Shown here piece after piece: positions 43,661 through 53,903 of a stretch of 64,000 nucleotides of DNA. The translations under genes and the position numbers were made by a program. Under the pieces are notes generated by a model, which saw only the letters and a list, made by a program, of their open reading frames with translations, did no database searches and was not told where the DNA came from. Source of the stretch: Flagellimonas yonaguniensis (GTDB taxonomy: Bacteria > Bacteroidota > Bacteroidia > Flavobacteriales > Flavobacteriaceae); contig NZ_JARFVB010000005.1 of NCBI RefSeq assembly GCF_029193885.1, positions 124,001-188,000 of the forward strand. Direction: 5' to 3'. Position 1 is the stretch's first letter. Every line of letters starts with the position of its first letter.

Positions 43661-46600
43661 ATGAAAATGAGAAACCAATTTAAACCTATTCGAATTGCGC
43701 TTGTTTTGTGCTTTGTGGCACTTGTCATAGCCTGTAGTAAAGAATTCGAAGATGTTATTCTCGACAGCTTTGATTTTAGTTTTACGGGCGAACATCCCGA
43801 AGAAAGTTTTTTGTTCGAAAGTACCCGAACCGCTTTCTCCTTGATTCCAGAAAAAGAGATTACTACCGTAAACTACTTCATGAAGTATTCTACTACCGAT
43901 AGTAAAGGTTATTTTATGACCATGGAAGGCGACACGATACGGGCCAATGATACCCTGAACATAACCGACCGCAATTGGAACTATAACTATGTCGCCATAG
44001 ATACAGGCCTGCATAAGGTCAGGTTTCTCGCTTGGGATTCCAACGCCAATCAAAAAGAATTGGAATTATCGTACAACGCCAAATACGCCAGTTTTAGCTT
44101 TTTGCTCAATAAAGGGGTCAACGAGTTCATTATCAACTCTAAAAACCCCTTGAGTGCAACGCTATTGCGGGATAAAGAAACTGAAGATCCTAATAACAAA
44201 GGGGACTTTGAAGTTACCTATCAAATTGAAAATGGTACTGGGAAATTATATCTTAGAGAGGAGGTATTTGATGCAGGAAAACCGTTTACCCTTCCAAAAG
44301 GGGTTTCAGAACTGGAATATCTGCCCGAGACTTTGGGTGAGCACAAACTTACTGTAACGGCCAAAGCTCCCGATGGGGCTACGTTGACAGAGGAATTACT
44401 CCTCACGGTTCTAAATCTGGATTTTACCCTCAATGCCACTGCATCTTCGACCCAAGTAGAACTCGACACAAATTTGGCCATTGCCATAGATTTGAAAACT
44501 CAGGATAAGGATTCCGAAGTGGAATATGAAATATCACATTCCTTTTCCTCAACAAGTGACGGAGCGGGAACAGTTAGAGATCACAACGGTGGGGTCATGG
44601 AACCTGGTCAATACAGAACAATTGTACCCAACTCCTATAATTATACGTTTACCAGTACCGATTTGGGAAAGCGGAAAATATATTTTGACGTTCGTGATTC
44701 CAACGGTCAAGTAAAACGGGATAGTGTCGAAATCGAAGTAGCGAATATTCCCTTTACTTTTTCAGGTAATTCGGAAAGTAATTCCGTATTCGTGAATGAA
44801 AGGACACAATTCAACTTCAATATCAAATCCAACGGGAATACCGAAAACATCGATTACAATATATCCTATGAGCTTTTGGAAGGCAATGGGAGAATTACAG
44901 GTATCAGCGGCAACACCTTACAAAATTCGACCGAGTATCCCGTGGAACTAGGGAATTTTTCCCTATTCTATTATCCAGAAAGTCTGGGTTCACATCAAGT
45001 TTCTTTTATCGTTACGGATAATTATGGTCAAGAAGTCGGCCCTGTATTGATCGATCTCGAAACCAAGCAAAATGATTTTACGGTTAATATCACACCTTCA
45101 AAAACTTCCGAATTTGCGAATATTCCCGTGAACGTGATTATAGACATTGACGAAATACCCGAGGGAACCAATGATAGTTATGAGGCCTTTTATTCATCGG
45201 GGAGAAACAGTTCGTTACGCGTGAATGGAACTGAATATGGTCCAGGAGAGAAATTCCTTTTAGGCCCGAACAATAACAATGTCGTCTACACAGGCACCGA
45301 AGCGGGTCAACATGATATCGTACTTAGTGCAGAATCCACTGCCAATATAACCCATACGGCAAGTACTTCTATCAGTTACAATCAAGTGGATTTTCTATTT
45401 ACTGGAGGAAGCCAAAAATCCGATATTTCGGTCGGGGAAATCACTTCCTTGAACTTCAATATTTCGGAAAGTATTGGTTCTTCGGACTATACTATGAGAT
45501 ATAGTATTAACGGGAATGCCGTCATAACCAATGAAAATGGCACGCAGGTCAGTGCAGGTAATATTTATGATGTTCCCAAGGGAAATTTCAATTGGGAACT
45601 GTTGGGAACGGATGACGGAAATATCAACTTGACTTTCTACGTACAGAATGATACGGGTCTTGAAAAGACAGTTGACATTGCTATTAATGTCGAACCAAAA
45701 AATTTCAACTTTACGGCCAATGCTTCCCAATCGCAGGCCAATACCTGGGATACTGTAGACATCAATTTCAACATATCGGAATTGGGTATCGGCGGCGATA
45801 CGTATGTGATGTATTATTCTTCAGGAGGAAGCAACGGTACTTTTGAATATCAGGGAACCACCTATGCCGCCGGCGAGAGTTTCAACGTTCCGATAGGTAC
45901 ATTCCAAGGAAAATATACCGGAATTTCCGAATCGAACCATAGTATAGAGTTTACCGTTCGGTCTTCGTCGGAAGTAGAAAAAAAGGCGGATGTCAACATA
46001 CAGTTTGACAAATACGAGGAATTCTTCGATTTCAATATCAGTCAATCCTCCGAGGATAAGTATGAAGGGCAGCCTTTTACTTTGACGGCAGTTACTAATG
46101 CCAGCACAGGTCATGATCCCAATATAACCTACGAAATGACTTTTACGTTTACGGGTGCCAGCGCGGGGTACATATACTATAAGAGCCGACTATATCGAGA
46201 AGGGGATATTCTGTCGTTGGACTACGGCTCGACCCCAATGCAATTTTTCCCCGAGACCGATGAGAACTTTACCATCAATTTTAGGGTCGAGAATTCCACG
46301 GGCATTTCCCAAACGCTGAGCGAATCGATAATTATGTTTAAAAAGCCTAATGTTGCCGCCAAAGGCGAGAAACGAAATATAAGTTGTGGCGGTTTGAACG
46401 GTTGTGATTATCAAGTAAGGATATTTACCTGTTTTGATACGAATTGTAGCGAGGCCTACAACGGCGCAACATTGCAGCAGGTGGAAATAAGGATCTATAA
46501 CCGGTTTGACAGAAGATGGGATACCAAACTTTTTAACTATAACGATGCACAAGGTACAGGCGTCGATCGCATATTCTTAATGGAAGAGGAGCCTAGCGAA

Positions 46601-46699
46601 GGTAAACTTCGATATCTCGACCAAAGATATGAGGTGCGGGTTCAGGACAGCAATGGGGAATGGAGCGATGTTGAAAAGGGCACCGTACAAAGGGTCTAG
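43661..46699 (+). CDS. Giant TraQ-like (DUF3872-type) repeat lipoprotein
   Basis: 1012 residues. Lipoprotein signal with Cys25 (FVALVIACSKE). About eight units of roughly 95-110 residues follow, each with a Tyr-x-Tyr strand, a GN/G turn and a closing strand such as LGEHKLTVTAKAPDG, LGSHQVSFIVTDNYG or AGQHDIVLSAES. Single units of this kind resemble TraQ (DUF3872), normally about 150 residues. A distinct cysteine-containing end domain (RNISCGGLNGCDYQVRIF) finishes it. It should be a long, surface-exposed, Ig-like rod anchored in the outer membrane, perhaps used in mating-pair contact. It is 6 bp after traO, so it belongs to the operon. Confidence 0.75.
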   Translation: MKMRNQFKPIRIALVLCFVALVIACSKEFEDVILDSFDFSFTGEHPEESFLFESTRTAFSLIPEKEITTVNYFMKYSTTDSKGYFMTMEGDTIRANDTLNITDRNWNYNYVAIDTGLHKVRFLAWDSNANQKELELSYNAKYASFSFLLNKGVNEFIINSKNPLSATLLRDKETEDPNNKGDFEVTYQIENGTGKLYLREEVFDAGKPFTLPKGVSELEYLPETLGEHKLTVTAKAPDGATLTEELLLTVLNLDFTLNATASSTQVELDTNLAIAIDLKTQDKDSEVEYEISHSFSSTSDGAGTVRDHNGGVMEPGQYRTIVPNSYNYTFTSTDLGKRKIYFDVRDSNGQVKRDSVEIEVANIPFTFSGNSESNSVFVNERTQFNFNIKSNGNTENIDYNISYELLEGNGRITGISGNTLQNSTEYPVELGNFSLFYYPESLGSHQVSFIVTDNYGQEVGPVLIDLETKQNDFTVNITPSKTSEFANIPVNVIIDIDEIPEGTNDSYEAFYSSGRNSSLRVNGTEYGPGEKFLLGPNNNNVVYTGTEAGQHDIVLSAESTANITHTASTSISYNQVDFLFTGGSQKSDISVGEITSLNFNISESIGSSDYTMRYSINGNAVITNENGTQVSAGNIYDVPKGNFNWELLGTDDGNINLTFYVQNDTGLEKTVDIAINVEPKNFNFTANASQSQANTWDTVDINFNISELGIGGDTYVMYYSSGGSNGTFEYQGTTYAAGESFNVPIGTFQGKYTGISESNHSIEFTVRSSSEVEKKADVNIQFDKYEEFFDFNISQSSEDKYEGQPFTLTAVTNASTGHDPNITYEMTFTFTGASAGYIYYKSRLYREGDILSLDYGSTPMQFFPETDENFTINFRVENSTGISQTLSESIIMFKKPNVAAKGEKRNISCGGLNGCDYQVRIFTCFDTNCSEAYNGATLQQVEIRIYNRFDRRWDTKLFNYNDAQGTGVDRIFLMEEEPSEGKLRYLDQRYEVRVQDSNGEWSDVEKGTVQRV

Positions 46700-46720
46700 A
46701 AACACTTTATAAATGATATT

Positions 46721-47209
46721 CTATTTCTTTTTATAAGTAATTGTCATAATATAATTTTGACCATCGAAAGTGTCGTCCGATTCGACCTTTAACCTGTTTT
46801 TGGTCAATTCGATTATTCTGAAAGGCTCCCTGCCTTCAAAACTGATAGTAGCATTATTGTTTGTAAGAATCCAAAAATCCTCTTCAACAAAAGAAAATGG
46901 ATTATTGTCATCACAAGCGAGATTATTTTCGGTAACGTTATATTCCGGTTTGCCTGAAGGGCCATCTTCAGTATAAGTTGTAATATTGTCCTTAACACAT
47001 TGGGGCAGTTCTTGGGTATTGAACAAATCGATATTGGAGGTATTGTCTCCGTTCAAATCTACCGCTCTGTCTGTCATGATCGCTTCATATTCCCATTGCC
47101 CTAATAATGCCCGATTTCGGTCTGCTACAGAAACTTGGTCATCATCTTTGTTGCATGAAAAGACGAACATTATGGAAAAGACTAGAAAAATAATAGTGCT
47201 GATTTTCAT
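46721..47209 (-). CDS. Lipocalin-like lipoprotein
   Basis: 162 residues from ATG 47209 (an upstream ATG at 47227 adds six residues before the signal). Signal with Cys19 (MFVFSCNKDD). The mature part (LLGQWEYEAIM, then FWILTNNNATISFEG and FRIIELTKNRLKVES) matches the lipocalin-like/DUF5004-type domain of Bacteroidota lipoproteins. It converges with the TraQ-like gene; ligand unknown. Confidence 0.75.
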   Translation of the reverse strand: MKISTIIFLVFSIMFVFSCNKDDDQVSVADRNRALLGQWEYEAIMTDRAVDLNGDNTSNIDLFNTQELPQCVKDNITTYTEDGPSGKPEYNVTENNLACDDNNPFSFVEEDFWILTNNNATISFEGREPFRIIELTKNRLKVESDDTFDGQNYIMTITYKKK

Positions 47210-47284
47210 GGATATTAGTTTTGGCAAGCTCTACAAATATAAAATTTTGAACTCCAATATCTTAAACAAGATTTAAGCCGATAA

Positions 47285-47464
47285 ATTGCGTATTGGAAAA
47301 ATAAATTCAAACAGACGATTTTTCTTTGCCCGTTTGGGTTTATGCGCGGTGCCGAGGGTGTTGAAAATTTGGAGCCGGAAAGACGACCGAAAGCGGGCGG
47401 GCGAAAATCGACCGCTCGGGAGACTTGTAGGCGGATAGTTTTCAACTTCCTCCAGGTGCATGGA
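47285..47464 (+). repeat. Two-hairpin dispersed repeat, copy 2 (left of fic)
   Basis: Shares with copy 3 (48731-48915) the runs AAATTCAAAC, GTTTGGGTTTATGCGCGGTG, CCGAGG, AGCCGGAAAGACGACCGA and TTTTCAACTTCC. The first stem is imperfect here (ACAGACG against GCCCGTTT) and the second stem is longer (GCGGGCGGGCG region). With copy 3 it forms direct repeats around the fic gene, about 1.45 kb apart. Confidence 0.75.
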
Positions 47465-47517
47465 AATGTTTAGACCAGCTTTAACCGATGAGCAATAAAG
47501 AATTGAACAATATTTGC

Positions 47518-48621
47518 CTATTCTATATCTAACGGAAGCCAATATCGTGTACTCTTCAGCTCTCCTGTTTTCCGCAAGATTCCCTTATCTACCAAATCCT
47601 TTAAATCCCTTGTGGCGGTCGATGCGGATGTCTTGACGATACGCATATAATTTTCGGCACTTAATCCGCCTTTGAATCCTACATGCCCCGCATTTAATAC
47701 TCGTTTTATCGCCTTGGTCTGTCGTTCATTGAGTTGCTTTGAAAAACGGTCGAAGAATTTGGCTTTTTCAATCAGGAATTCAATGATTTTTAAGGTATTT
47801 TCCTGGGCATCTAAAATGGTTTGCCCAAAATATAACAACCACTTCGTCAAATCCAATGTTGCATTATGTGCTTCCAAAAAAGCGTAATAGTCTTTTTTCT
47901 TTGCCTCTATCATCTGTGATAAAGAAATCAACGCTGGACGTCGAATGCTCATAGAAATTGACTTTTCCGATAACCCTCTTGCAATCCGTCCATTGCCATC
48001 TTCAAAAGGGTGTATCGCCAAAAAGTAAAAATGTGCGATTCCCGCTTTTGCCAAAGGAAGCATTGTATCTTTACTTTGTTGATGTAGTTGGTTGAACCAT
48101 GAAACGAAGGCATCCATCTCCTTTTTCATCGCATGCGAAGGCGGAGCTTCATAATGTACAGTTTACCTATCCAATCTTCCCGAAACTACCTGCATCGGGT
48201 CTTCGTGGGTGCGATACCTTCCAATATCTACTAAATCCCGCCGAACGTTGGTCAACATCATGTGCCATTGAAATAATTTATCAATAGTTATTGGTTTGTC
48301 ATATGTTCCGTATAGATTCACCATCATTTCCGAGATTCCGAATTCCGAAGGAGGTAGTTTCCTTTTTGTGGATTCCAACCCAAGATTTTTCTTGATGGAT
48401 TCCTGAACGCTGTCACGGTCAAGATACTCGCCCTCAATCTCAGAGGTCTTCAATGCCTCGTTGACAAGTATTTCGATAAGCAGTTCGTCTTTTTCATCGT
48501 CTTGTACATGCTTGAATGCACCCAAGGCGATACCATTAGCTTGCATAAACTGATATTCAAGACTTTTTAAGGCTTCTTGATTATAAGAAATTGAGGCCAT
48601 TTTGCTTGTTGCCAATTCCAT
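47518..48621 (-). pseudogene. Fic-family AMPylase gene split by an in-frame stop
   Basis: The N-terminal part (48163-48621, 152 residues) holds the inhibitory helix T-x-x-x-E-G (residues 59-64, in TSEIEGEY). A TAA at 48163-48165 interrupts the frame; the same frame continues (TVHYEAPPSHAMKKEM) into the C-terminal part, which has an ATG at 48127-48129 and the intact Fic core HPFEDGNGRIAR (H40 of that 203-residue piece) plus a winged-helix end. A K codon (AAA) to TAA change would explain it. Normal full length would be about 367 residues. If the C-terminal piece is translated alone, the catalytic core would lack its inhibitory helix. Confidence 0.85.
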
Positions 48622-48730
48622 TTTTGATATGTCATGAGCGATAAAAATTACTTTTATAGCTCAAAATTACTTGAAGTACTTAAACTCTATGACCTAAAAA
48701 GCTTTTATACTAAGAAATTAGATAGTGAAT

Positions 48731-48915
48731 GGTGCGTTGGAAAGATAAATTCAAACGGACGATTTTTTTTCGTCCGTTTGGGTTTATGCGCGGTGCCGAG
48801 GATGTTTAAAAACTGTAGCCGGAAAGACGACCGAGCGGGCCAGCTTTGCGTGCCCGCTCTGTCAGGATTGGAGGTGGAGGGTTTTCAACTTCCGCAGGCA
48901 CATGGGAGAGCATTA
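48731..48915 (+). repeat. Two-hairpin dispersed repeat, copy 3 (right of fic)
   Basis: Best-preserved copy: stem AAACGGACG/CGTCCGTTT around a T-rich loop, the linker GGGTTTATGCGCGGTGCCGAGG, a second stem GAGCGGGC/GCCCGCTC, and the tail CTTCCGCAGGCACATGGGAGAGCATT-like end, shared with copy 1 in the oriT region. Rightward frames across it are not genes. Confidence 0.75.
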
Positions 48916-48934
48916 TGAAAATGCTCACCAAATT

Positions 48935-49420
48935 TCAAAAACTAAACATTACCCCAAAAGTTGTGTATCCTTCCAACTGACCGGTAACAAATTCAGTCTT
49001 TACCCTTTCTGTTTTTTTCCAGCCCAAACCATCGTTTGTATCTATTTTCTTGATTCTTCGATTGGCGACCGTCTTTCCAACGACATAACCGATAAAAAGA
49101 CCCTAGGGATAGTCAGAGGCCCAATGCACCTTACTGCTCATAATTTCAAAAGCCATTGCACCCATCAGCGTATACCCAACCGGTTTTATCCATTTGATTT
49201 CTGGATAGTTACTGGCAATTACGGTAATTGTCGCCATAAAAGTGGCTACATACCCAGTGGGCATGGCTTCGTAGTTCGACGTTCTTGTTTGATATTCCTT
49301 AATGCTGGGGAAGAGTGTCCAATGACCGCCGGGATTGCCACTATCGATGGCGGGGCCTGGACTCTGCCTTCCGGTTATCCTCTTGATGGTCTGTGTGATG
49401 ACGCCCATCATACGTGCCAT
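48935..49420 (-). pseudogene. PAP2-family phosphatase remnant
   Basis: The leftward frame encodes the C-terminal half of a membrane PAP2 phosphatase: RITGRQ, then EAMPTGY where PSGH is expected, and SSKVHWASDYP (SxxxHWxSD). A TAG at 49103-49105 follows at the place of the usual Leu, and the same frame goes on with GLFIGYVVGKTVANRR to a stop at 48935. The N-terminal half is missing. The changed PSGH motif, the stop and the truncation show a dead gene. Confidence 0.8.
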
Positions 49421-49475
49421 TTACAGCACCCATACCTTATTTTTTAGTGGACCTTAACTATACTATTTTTTGCAG

Positions 49476-50258
49476 TTACTTTTTTAAAAGTGCTGGTTCC
49501 TGCCTAAAGCATTCCACCAACATTTTATAAAGTTCAGGGTGTTTTTTGCTTAAAAGACGAGGTCGCTCAAAAAAGTATTCGGCAGCCACGGCAAAAAACT
49601 CTGCTTCGTTGGTTCCGCCATAATTTCTGATATCTGATTTATTGGCATTGATAACTTCCATTTCTGTATGGATCAACTTTAACCACGGGATGGTATATTG
49701 ATGCTCCAACAACCTTTCTGGGATTCCATCCGTGAAACCGTCCAATTTATCAATAAGATGTACAAATTCGTGTATGCCCGTATTGTTTTTATCGCTTTGG
49801 TTCTTGAAGCCATGGTAAAGGGCTTTCTTCGATAATATCATTTGCTTTTCAAAACGTCCATTCCCTACAATTCCGCCAATATTTCGCAACTTATCTTTGC
49901 TGCTAAATTGCATATCCTCATTGAAGTTATCAGGATACAATAGAATCCCGCTTAAATTGGTATAGTGCCATTTCTCAAAACCAAAAACCGGAATCACGGC
50001 ACTTGCGGCAATTAAAATCTTGTCGAGTTCTTGCAATTCCAATTGTACGCCATCAATATAGACTTCACTTAAAAATTGCATCATTCGCTGCTGAAAAACC
50101 TTTTGCTTTTCTTCTGAAAGATGGCGATAATAGAGCACATTATCCAACAACAATCCATGCCAATGCTCTGGAAAAGGCTGTACCTTTTGTCGTTTTGCTT
50201 TTCTATAAAAATGAACAACCAAAAGAAGAATGACACCTAAGAGGATTACGTAACCCAT
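49476..50258 (-). CDS. MtfA-like zinc peptidase (M90 family)
   Basis: 260 residues. N-terminal membrane helix (YVILLGVILLLVVHFY), then a cytoplasmic domain with the zinc motif HEFVHLIDKLDGF and a downstream EFFAVAAEYFFERP, as in MtfA (YeeI). MtfA of E. coli binds the repressor Mlc and has peptidase activity. Here it is the last gene of the leftward metal cluster, after an HMA chaperone. Substrate unknown. Confidence 0.85.
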   Translation of the reverse strand: MGYVILLGVILLLVVHFYRKAKRQKVQPFPEHWHGLLLDNVLYYRHLSEEKQKVFQQRMMQFLSEVYIDGVQLELQELDKILIAASAVIPVFGFEKWHYTNLSGILLYPDNFNEDMQFSSKDKLRNIGGIVGNGRFEKQMILSKKALYHGFKNQSDKNNTGIHEFVHLIDKLDGFTDGIPERLLEHQYTIPWLKLIHTEMEVINANKSDIRNYGGTNEAEFFAVAAEYFFERPRLLSKKHPELYKMLVECFRQEPALLKK

Positions 50259-50273
50259 AATAATTTAAAGGTG

Positions 50274-50486
50274 TTACTCTATGGACTCGGCCTTAAACCC
50301 CACTTTTTGCAAAGTAGCTTTTACATCTTCTTCTGAAGCACCATCGCTTTCAATGGTCAAGATTTTATCAGCATTAGTAGTGTCCACTTCCCAACTTTCG
50401 ACCCCTTCTTGTTTGTTTAAAAAGGGGGTTACTTTAGAGATGCAACCGCCACAATTGATATTTGTTTTGAATTTTATAGTTTTCAT
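50274..50486 (-). CDS. Heavy-metal-associated (HMA) chaperone
   Basis: 70 residues, one complete ferredoxin-like HMA domain with the metal site CGGC (NCGGCISKV). It would carry Cu(I) in the cytoplasm and hand it to the CopA ATPase encoded 23 bp upstream. The first residue before CxxC is Asn rather than the Met-Thr of most chaperones. Confidence 0.88.
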   Translation of the reverse strand: MKTIKFKTNINCGGCISKVTPFLNKQEGVESWEVDTTNADKILTIESDGASEEDVKATLQKVGFKAESIE

Positions 50487-50509
50487 AGTATTTAAATTTA
50501 TGATTAATC

Positions 50510-52768
50510 TTAAAGTTTTACTCGTTTAAGCCTTAAGCTATTTAGAACGACAGATACGCTACTGAATGCCATTGCTGCTCCCGCAATCATTGGGTCCAAT
50601 AAGAACCCATTTATGGGATACAAAACGCCCGCCGCAATCGGTATTCCAATGATATTATATATGAATGCCCAAAATAAGTTCTGACGGATACCCAAAACCG
50701 TTTTCTTTGATAGTTCCAATGCTTTTGGGATGGATTGCAAATCTGAAGTTATCAAAGTCATTTTTGCAACATCCATCGCTATATCAGAACCTTTACCCAT
50801 CGCAATACTCACATTGGCTTGCGCCAAGGCGTGGGAATCGTTGATGCCATCGCCAACCATAGCTACTATTTTTCCTTCTGCTTGCAATTTTTCTACAAAA
50901 GCGGCTTTATCTGAGGGCATTACTTCTCCGTGGTAGTTGGTTATCCCTACTTCTAATGCCACCGCTGATGCGGTCTTGTTATTATCGCCCGTGAGCATAT
51001 AGACCTCGATGCCTCTTTCTTGAAGCGTTGCTATGGCTTTCTTTGAAGTTTCCTTAATTTTATCTGCAATGGCGAGTATCGCCAGCACTTGTTTTTCATT
51101 ACCAAAAAATATGACTGTTTTTGCTTGCTCTTCGAGACTTTCTGCTGTTTGCATTAAGATAGCGTCGATTTGAATATTATTATCAAGCATTAGCTTTTGG
51201 TTTCCCACAAAATATTTTGACCCATTTTCTGCTTGGGCCTTCACGCCCATTCCTGTAATACTTTCAAAAGAAGCAATTTCAGCTTGTTCAATATCTTCAT
51301 CTTTTAAGTGGTTGACTACCGCTTCGGCCAAGGGGTGTTCTGATTGTGCCTCGATTGCTAAAAGAATTTGCTTGTATTCACTTCTATTTTCAAGTGTATC
51401 CTTCCAAAGTATGTCAGTAACTAAAGGTTTTCCCTCGGTAATTGTACCTGTTTTATCAAGAATGACCGCATCAACTTTATGACCGAGTTCTAAACTTTCG
51501 GCATCTTTTATAAGAATATTGTTTTCAGCTCCTTTGCCAATACCCACCATTATGGCAGTAGGTGTTGCCAACCCTAGCGCACAGGGGCAAGCAATTACCA
51601 ACACTGCTACTGAGGTCCATAAAGCCTGCGAAAATGCATTCTCCCCTCCTACTGACATCCAAACAATAAACGTAATGATAGAGATACCCAACACAACCGG
51701 AACAAATATTCCAGCAATCTTATCGACCAGTTTTTGGACAGGCGCTTTGCTTCCTTGAGCTTCCTGAACCATTTTTATGATTTGGGATAGCAAAGTTTCA
51801 CCACCAACTTTTTCTGCGGTAAATTGAAAGCTCCCTTTTTGATTTACCGTTCCGGCAAATACTTTTTCATCCTTTGTTTTTTCTACGGGAACAGGTTCGC
51901 CAGTAATCATACTTTCATCTACATACGAACTCCCTTTTGAGACTTCGCCATCCACAGGAATTTTCTCACCTGGGCGTACCAAGATGGTCTGCCCAACTTG
52001 GACTTCGGAAATCGGGATTTCCTTTTCTTCGCCACCTTCTATTACCTTCAAGGTTTTTGGCTGTAAGCCCATCAGTTTTTTTATGGCCGAAGAGGTATTT
52101 GATTTTGCTTTTTCCTCCAATAATTTTCCAAGGGAAATAAAGGTAATGATAACGGTTGCCGCTTCGTAATACACGTGGGGTTCAATGCCACGGCTCAGCC
52201 AGAATTTGGGAAAGAGCGTATTAAAGACACTGAACAAAAAGGCAATCCCCGTACTGAGTGCGACCAAGGTGTCCATATTGGCCTTGGCGTACCTCGCTTG
52301 TTTAAAGGCATTGATAAAAAAACTACGGCCAAACCAAAACAGGACGGGAACGGTTAACAATAGCGAAATCCACTTGCCAGGGTCCCATTTCATAAAGAAC
52401 ATCCCAAGAACGAAAATGGGCAGGGTTAAAATTGCGGACCAAATGGTACGGTTTTTAATGTCTCTGTAATGTTGCTGCTGAAGTTCTTGTTGCGCTTCGG
52501 CTGGGTCTTTGGCATCGATAATGATATCATAGCCCACTTCTCGAAGCGCGTTCTGAAGTTTTTCTTCGGAAACATTTGCATCATAATCTACCAACACGGA
52601 ATTGCTGGCAAAATTTACAGTGGCCTCGTTGACACCATCAGTATGGGAAAGAATCGACTCTACACTGCTGGCACAGGCGGCACAGGTCATACCTGTTACT
52701 GGGAAGGATTTTTTTGTTCCTGTTTTTTTTTCTTTGGGTTTGGTATCGAATATGTTCGTTGCTTCCAT
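50510..52768 (-). CDS. copA: Copper-exporting P1B-type ATPase
   Basis: 752 residues. One N-terminal HMA domain (GMTCAAC, C29 and C32), the membrane CPCALG motif of Cu(I) pumps near residue 393, the phosphorylation site DKTGT near 437, and GDGINDS in the hinge. It moves Cu(I) out of the cytoplasm. All key residues are present and the length is typical. Between it and the next upstream gene is a 258-bp gene-free spacer that may hold its promoter. Confidence 0.95.
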   Translation of the reverse strand: MEATNIFDTKPKEKKTGTKKSFPVTGMTCAACASSVESILSHTDGVNEATVNFASNSVLVDYDANVSEEKLQNALREVGYDIIIDAKDPAEAQQELQQQHYRDIKNRTIWSAILTLPIFVLGMFFMKWDPGKWISLLLTVPVLFWFGRSFFINAFKQARYAKANMDTLVALSTGIAFLFSVFNTLFPKFWLSRGIEPHVYYEAATVIITFISLGKLLEEKAKSNTSSAIKKLMGLQPKTLKVIEGGEEKEIPISEVQVGQTILVRPGEKIPVDGEVSKGSSYVDESMITGEPVPVEKTKDEKVFAGTVNQKGSFQFTAEKVGGETLLSQIIKMVQEAQGSKAPVQKLVDKIAGIFVPVVLGISIITFIVWMSVGGENAFSQALWTSVAVLVIACPCALGLATPTAIMVGIGKGAENNILIKDAESLELGHKVDAVILDKTGTITEGKPLVTDILWKDTLENRSEYKQILLAIEAQSEHPLAEAVVNHLKDEDIEQAEIASFESITGMGVKAQAENGSKYFVGNQKLMLDNNIQIDAILMQTAESLEEQAKTVIFFGNEKQVLAILAIADKIKETSKKAIATLQERGIEVYMLTGDNNKTASAVALEVGITNYHGEVMPSDKAAFVEKLQAEGKIVAMVGDGINDSHALAQANVSIAMGKGSDIAMDVAKMTLITSDLQSIPKALELSKKTVLGIRQNLFWAFIYNIIGIPIAAGVLYPINGFLLDPMIAGAAMAFSSVSVVLNSLRLKRVKL

Positions 52769-53026
52769 TTATTACTCCGTTTTGTATTTCACAAATTTCG
52801 GAATAGAATAATGAAAAGCTATTACGTTATTTACTGAAAGAATTGTAGAATTTCCCGAAAAATTGACCTGCGGTTCTCCATTAGAGCTTTTTGAATACCT
52901 GTGATTAATTTTTTGAATTTGGCAACGTAAAAAAGGTTCTCCAGTTTCAAATGACTTTCTTTGGTAAAGAAAAATCATTTTCGGAAAACCTTTATTATAA
53001 CAATCGATACAGGTCTTATCTTTTCT
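52769..53026. other. Spacer upstream of copA
   Basis: 258 bp with no convincing gene on either strand; the frames present are poor in protein-like composition. Likely copA promoter region. Confidence 0.5.
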
Positions 53027-53590
53027 TTAATCGTTCAGATTCTTCGTTTCTTCGGTAAGCGATCCTTCAAACTTGGGAATAGGCCGCTTTTCTTTCTCTG
53101 TTTCTGTTTCTACTATCCCATTTTTCTTGATATCGTCGATCAACCATTGCATTTCCATGATTTCCCTACGCTGCGCCTTGATGATTTCATCGGCAAGCTC
53201 CCGAACCCTGACGTCCTTTATTTGAGAACGCTCACTGGTCAAAATAGCGATGGAGTGATGGGGAATCATACCTTCCATATAGTCAACACCGGAAACCGTA
53301 ACCTGGCTCCTGACCAGCCATATTCCACCCGCGATCAGCAAAACACCCAAAGCCAAGATGGCAATATTCTTATTGCGGTCTTTGTACATCTGTAGCATAT
53401 ACAGGAGCATGATAATAACCATGGACCCACCCATGATCAACGTCATAAAGAACCTGGTTTCACTATACCAGAAGTGATCGATAATCTGATAGGAATGTGT
53501 GTACATTAAAAAGAACATCGCGACCATTGAGGTGCCGATCATTGCGAAGAACTTTAAGTAATTGTTGACTTTCTTTTCTTTATTTTCCAT
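53027..53590 (-). CDS. DUF305-family membrane protein
   Basis: 187 residues. Three membrane helices (FFAMIGTSMVAMFFLMYTHS, FFMTLIMGGSMVIIMLLYML, IAILALGVLLIAGGIWLV), then the DUF305 signature YMEGMIPHHSIAILTSE and EIIKAQRREIMEMQWLI. DUF305 proteins (ferritin-like helices with conserved H, M and E) are often encoded beside copper and silver resistance genes and may bind metal in the periplasm. Confidence 0.87.
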   Translation of the reverse strand: MENKEKKVNNYLKFFAMIGTSMVAMFFLMYTHSYQIIDHFWYSETRFFMTLIMGGSMVIIMLLYMLQMYKDRNKNIAILALGVLLIAGGIWLVRSQVTVSGVDYMEGMIPHHSIAILTSERSQIKDVRVRELADEIIKAQRREIMEMQWLIDDIKKNGIVETETEKEKRPIPKFEGSLTEETKNLND

Positions 53591-53687
53591 TGTATATACT
53601 TTTAATTGGTTATTATGATTTCATTCTTTTTGGCCATCATCAAGATTACTGGACAACTATAAAGGGATTATTTTAGCCATGTTCCAC

Positions 53688-53903
53688 TCAATTTACAGGT
53701 TGTATTTTATATTGATTACCAGCATTTTTTAAGGCCTCTTGCAAATTTTCCAAAGGCACTTCAAATTGCGACTCCACCGTTGCTTCGGCATTTTTCAAAT
53801 CGACAGATACATCGGCCACTCCTGCGACGTTTAAGAGTGCTTCTTCTACATGGTTTCTACAGCCGTTACAGGTCATTCCTTCTATTTCGTATCTTCTTTT
53901 CAT
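53688..53903 (-). CDS. Heavy-metal-associated (HMA) protein 2
   Basis: 71 residues, a single HMA domain with GMTCNGC. It is probably a copper chaperone, distinct from the 50274 gene. It is isolated by gene-free spacers on both sides, so it may have its own promoter. Confidence 0.88.
   Translation of the reverse strand: MKRRYEIEGMTCNGCRNHVEEALLNVAGVADVSVDLKNAEATVESQFEVPLENLQEALKNAGNQYKIQPVN

Noticed and set aside
48634..49447. Rightward frames of 94 and 181 aa
   Set aside because: They run across the third hairpin repeat and antisense to the PAP2 remnant, whose frame matches a known family.
52961..53395. Rightward 144-aa frame upstream of copA
   Set aside because: Mostly opposite the DUF305 gene and of low protein-like quality.
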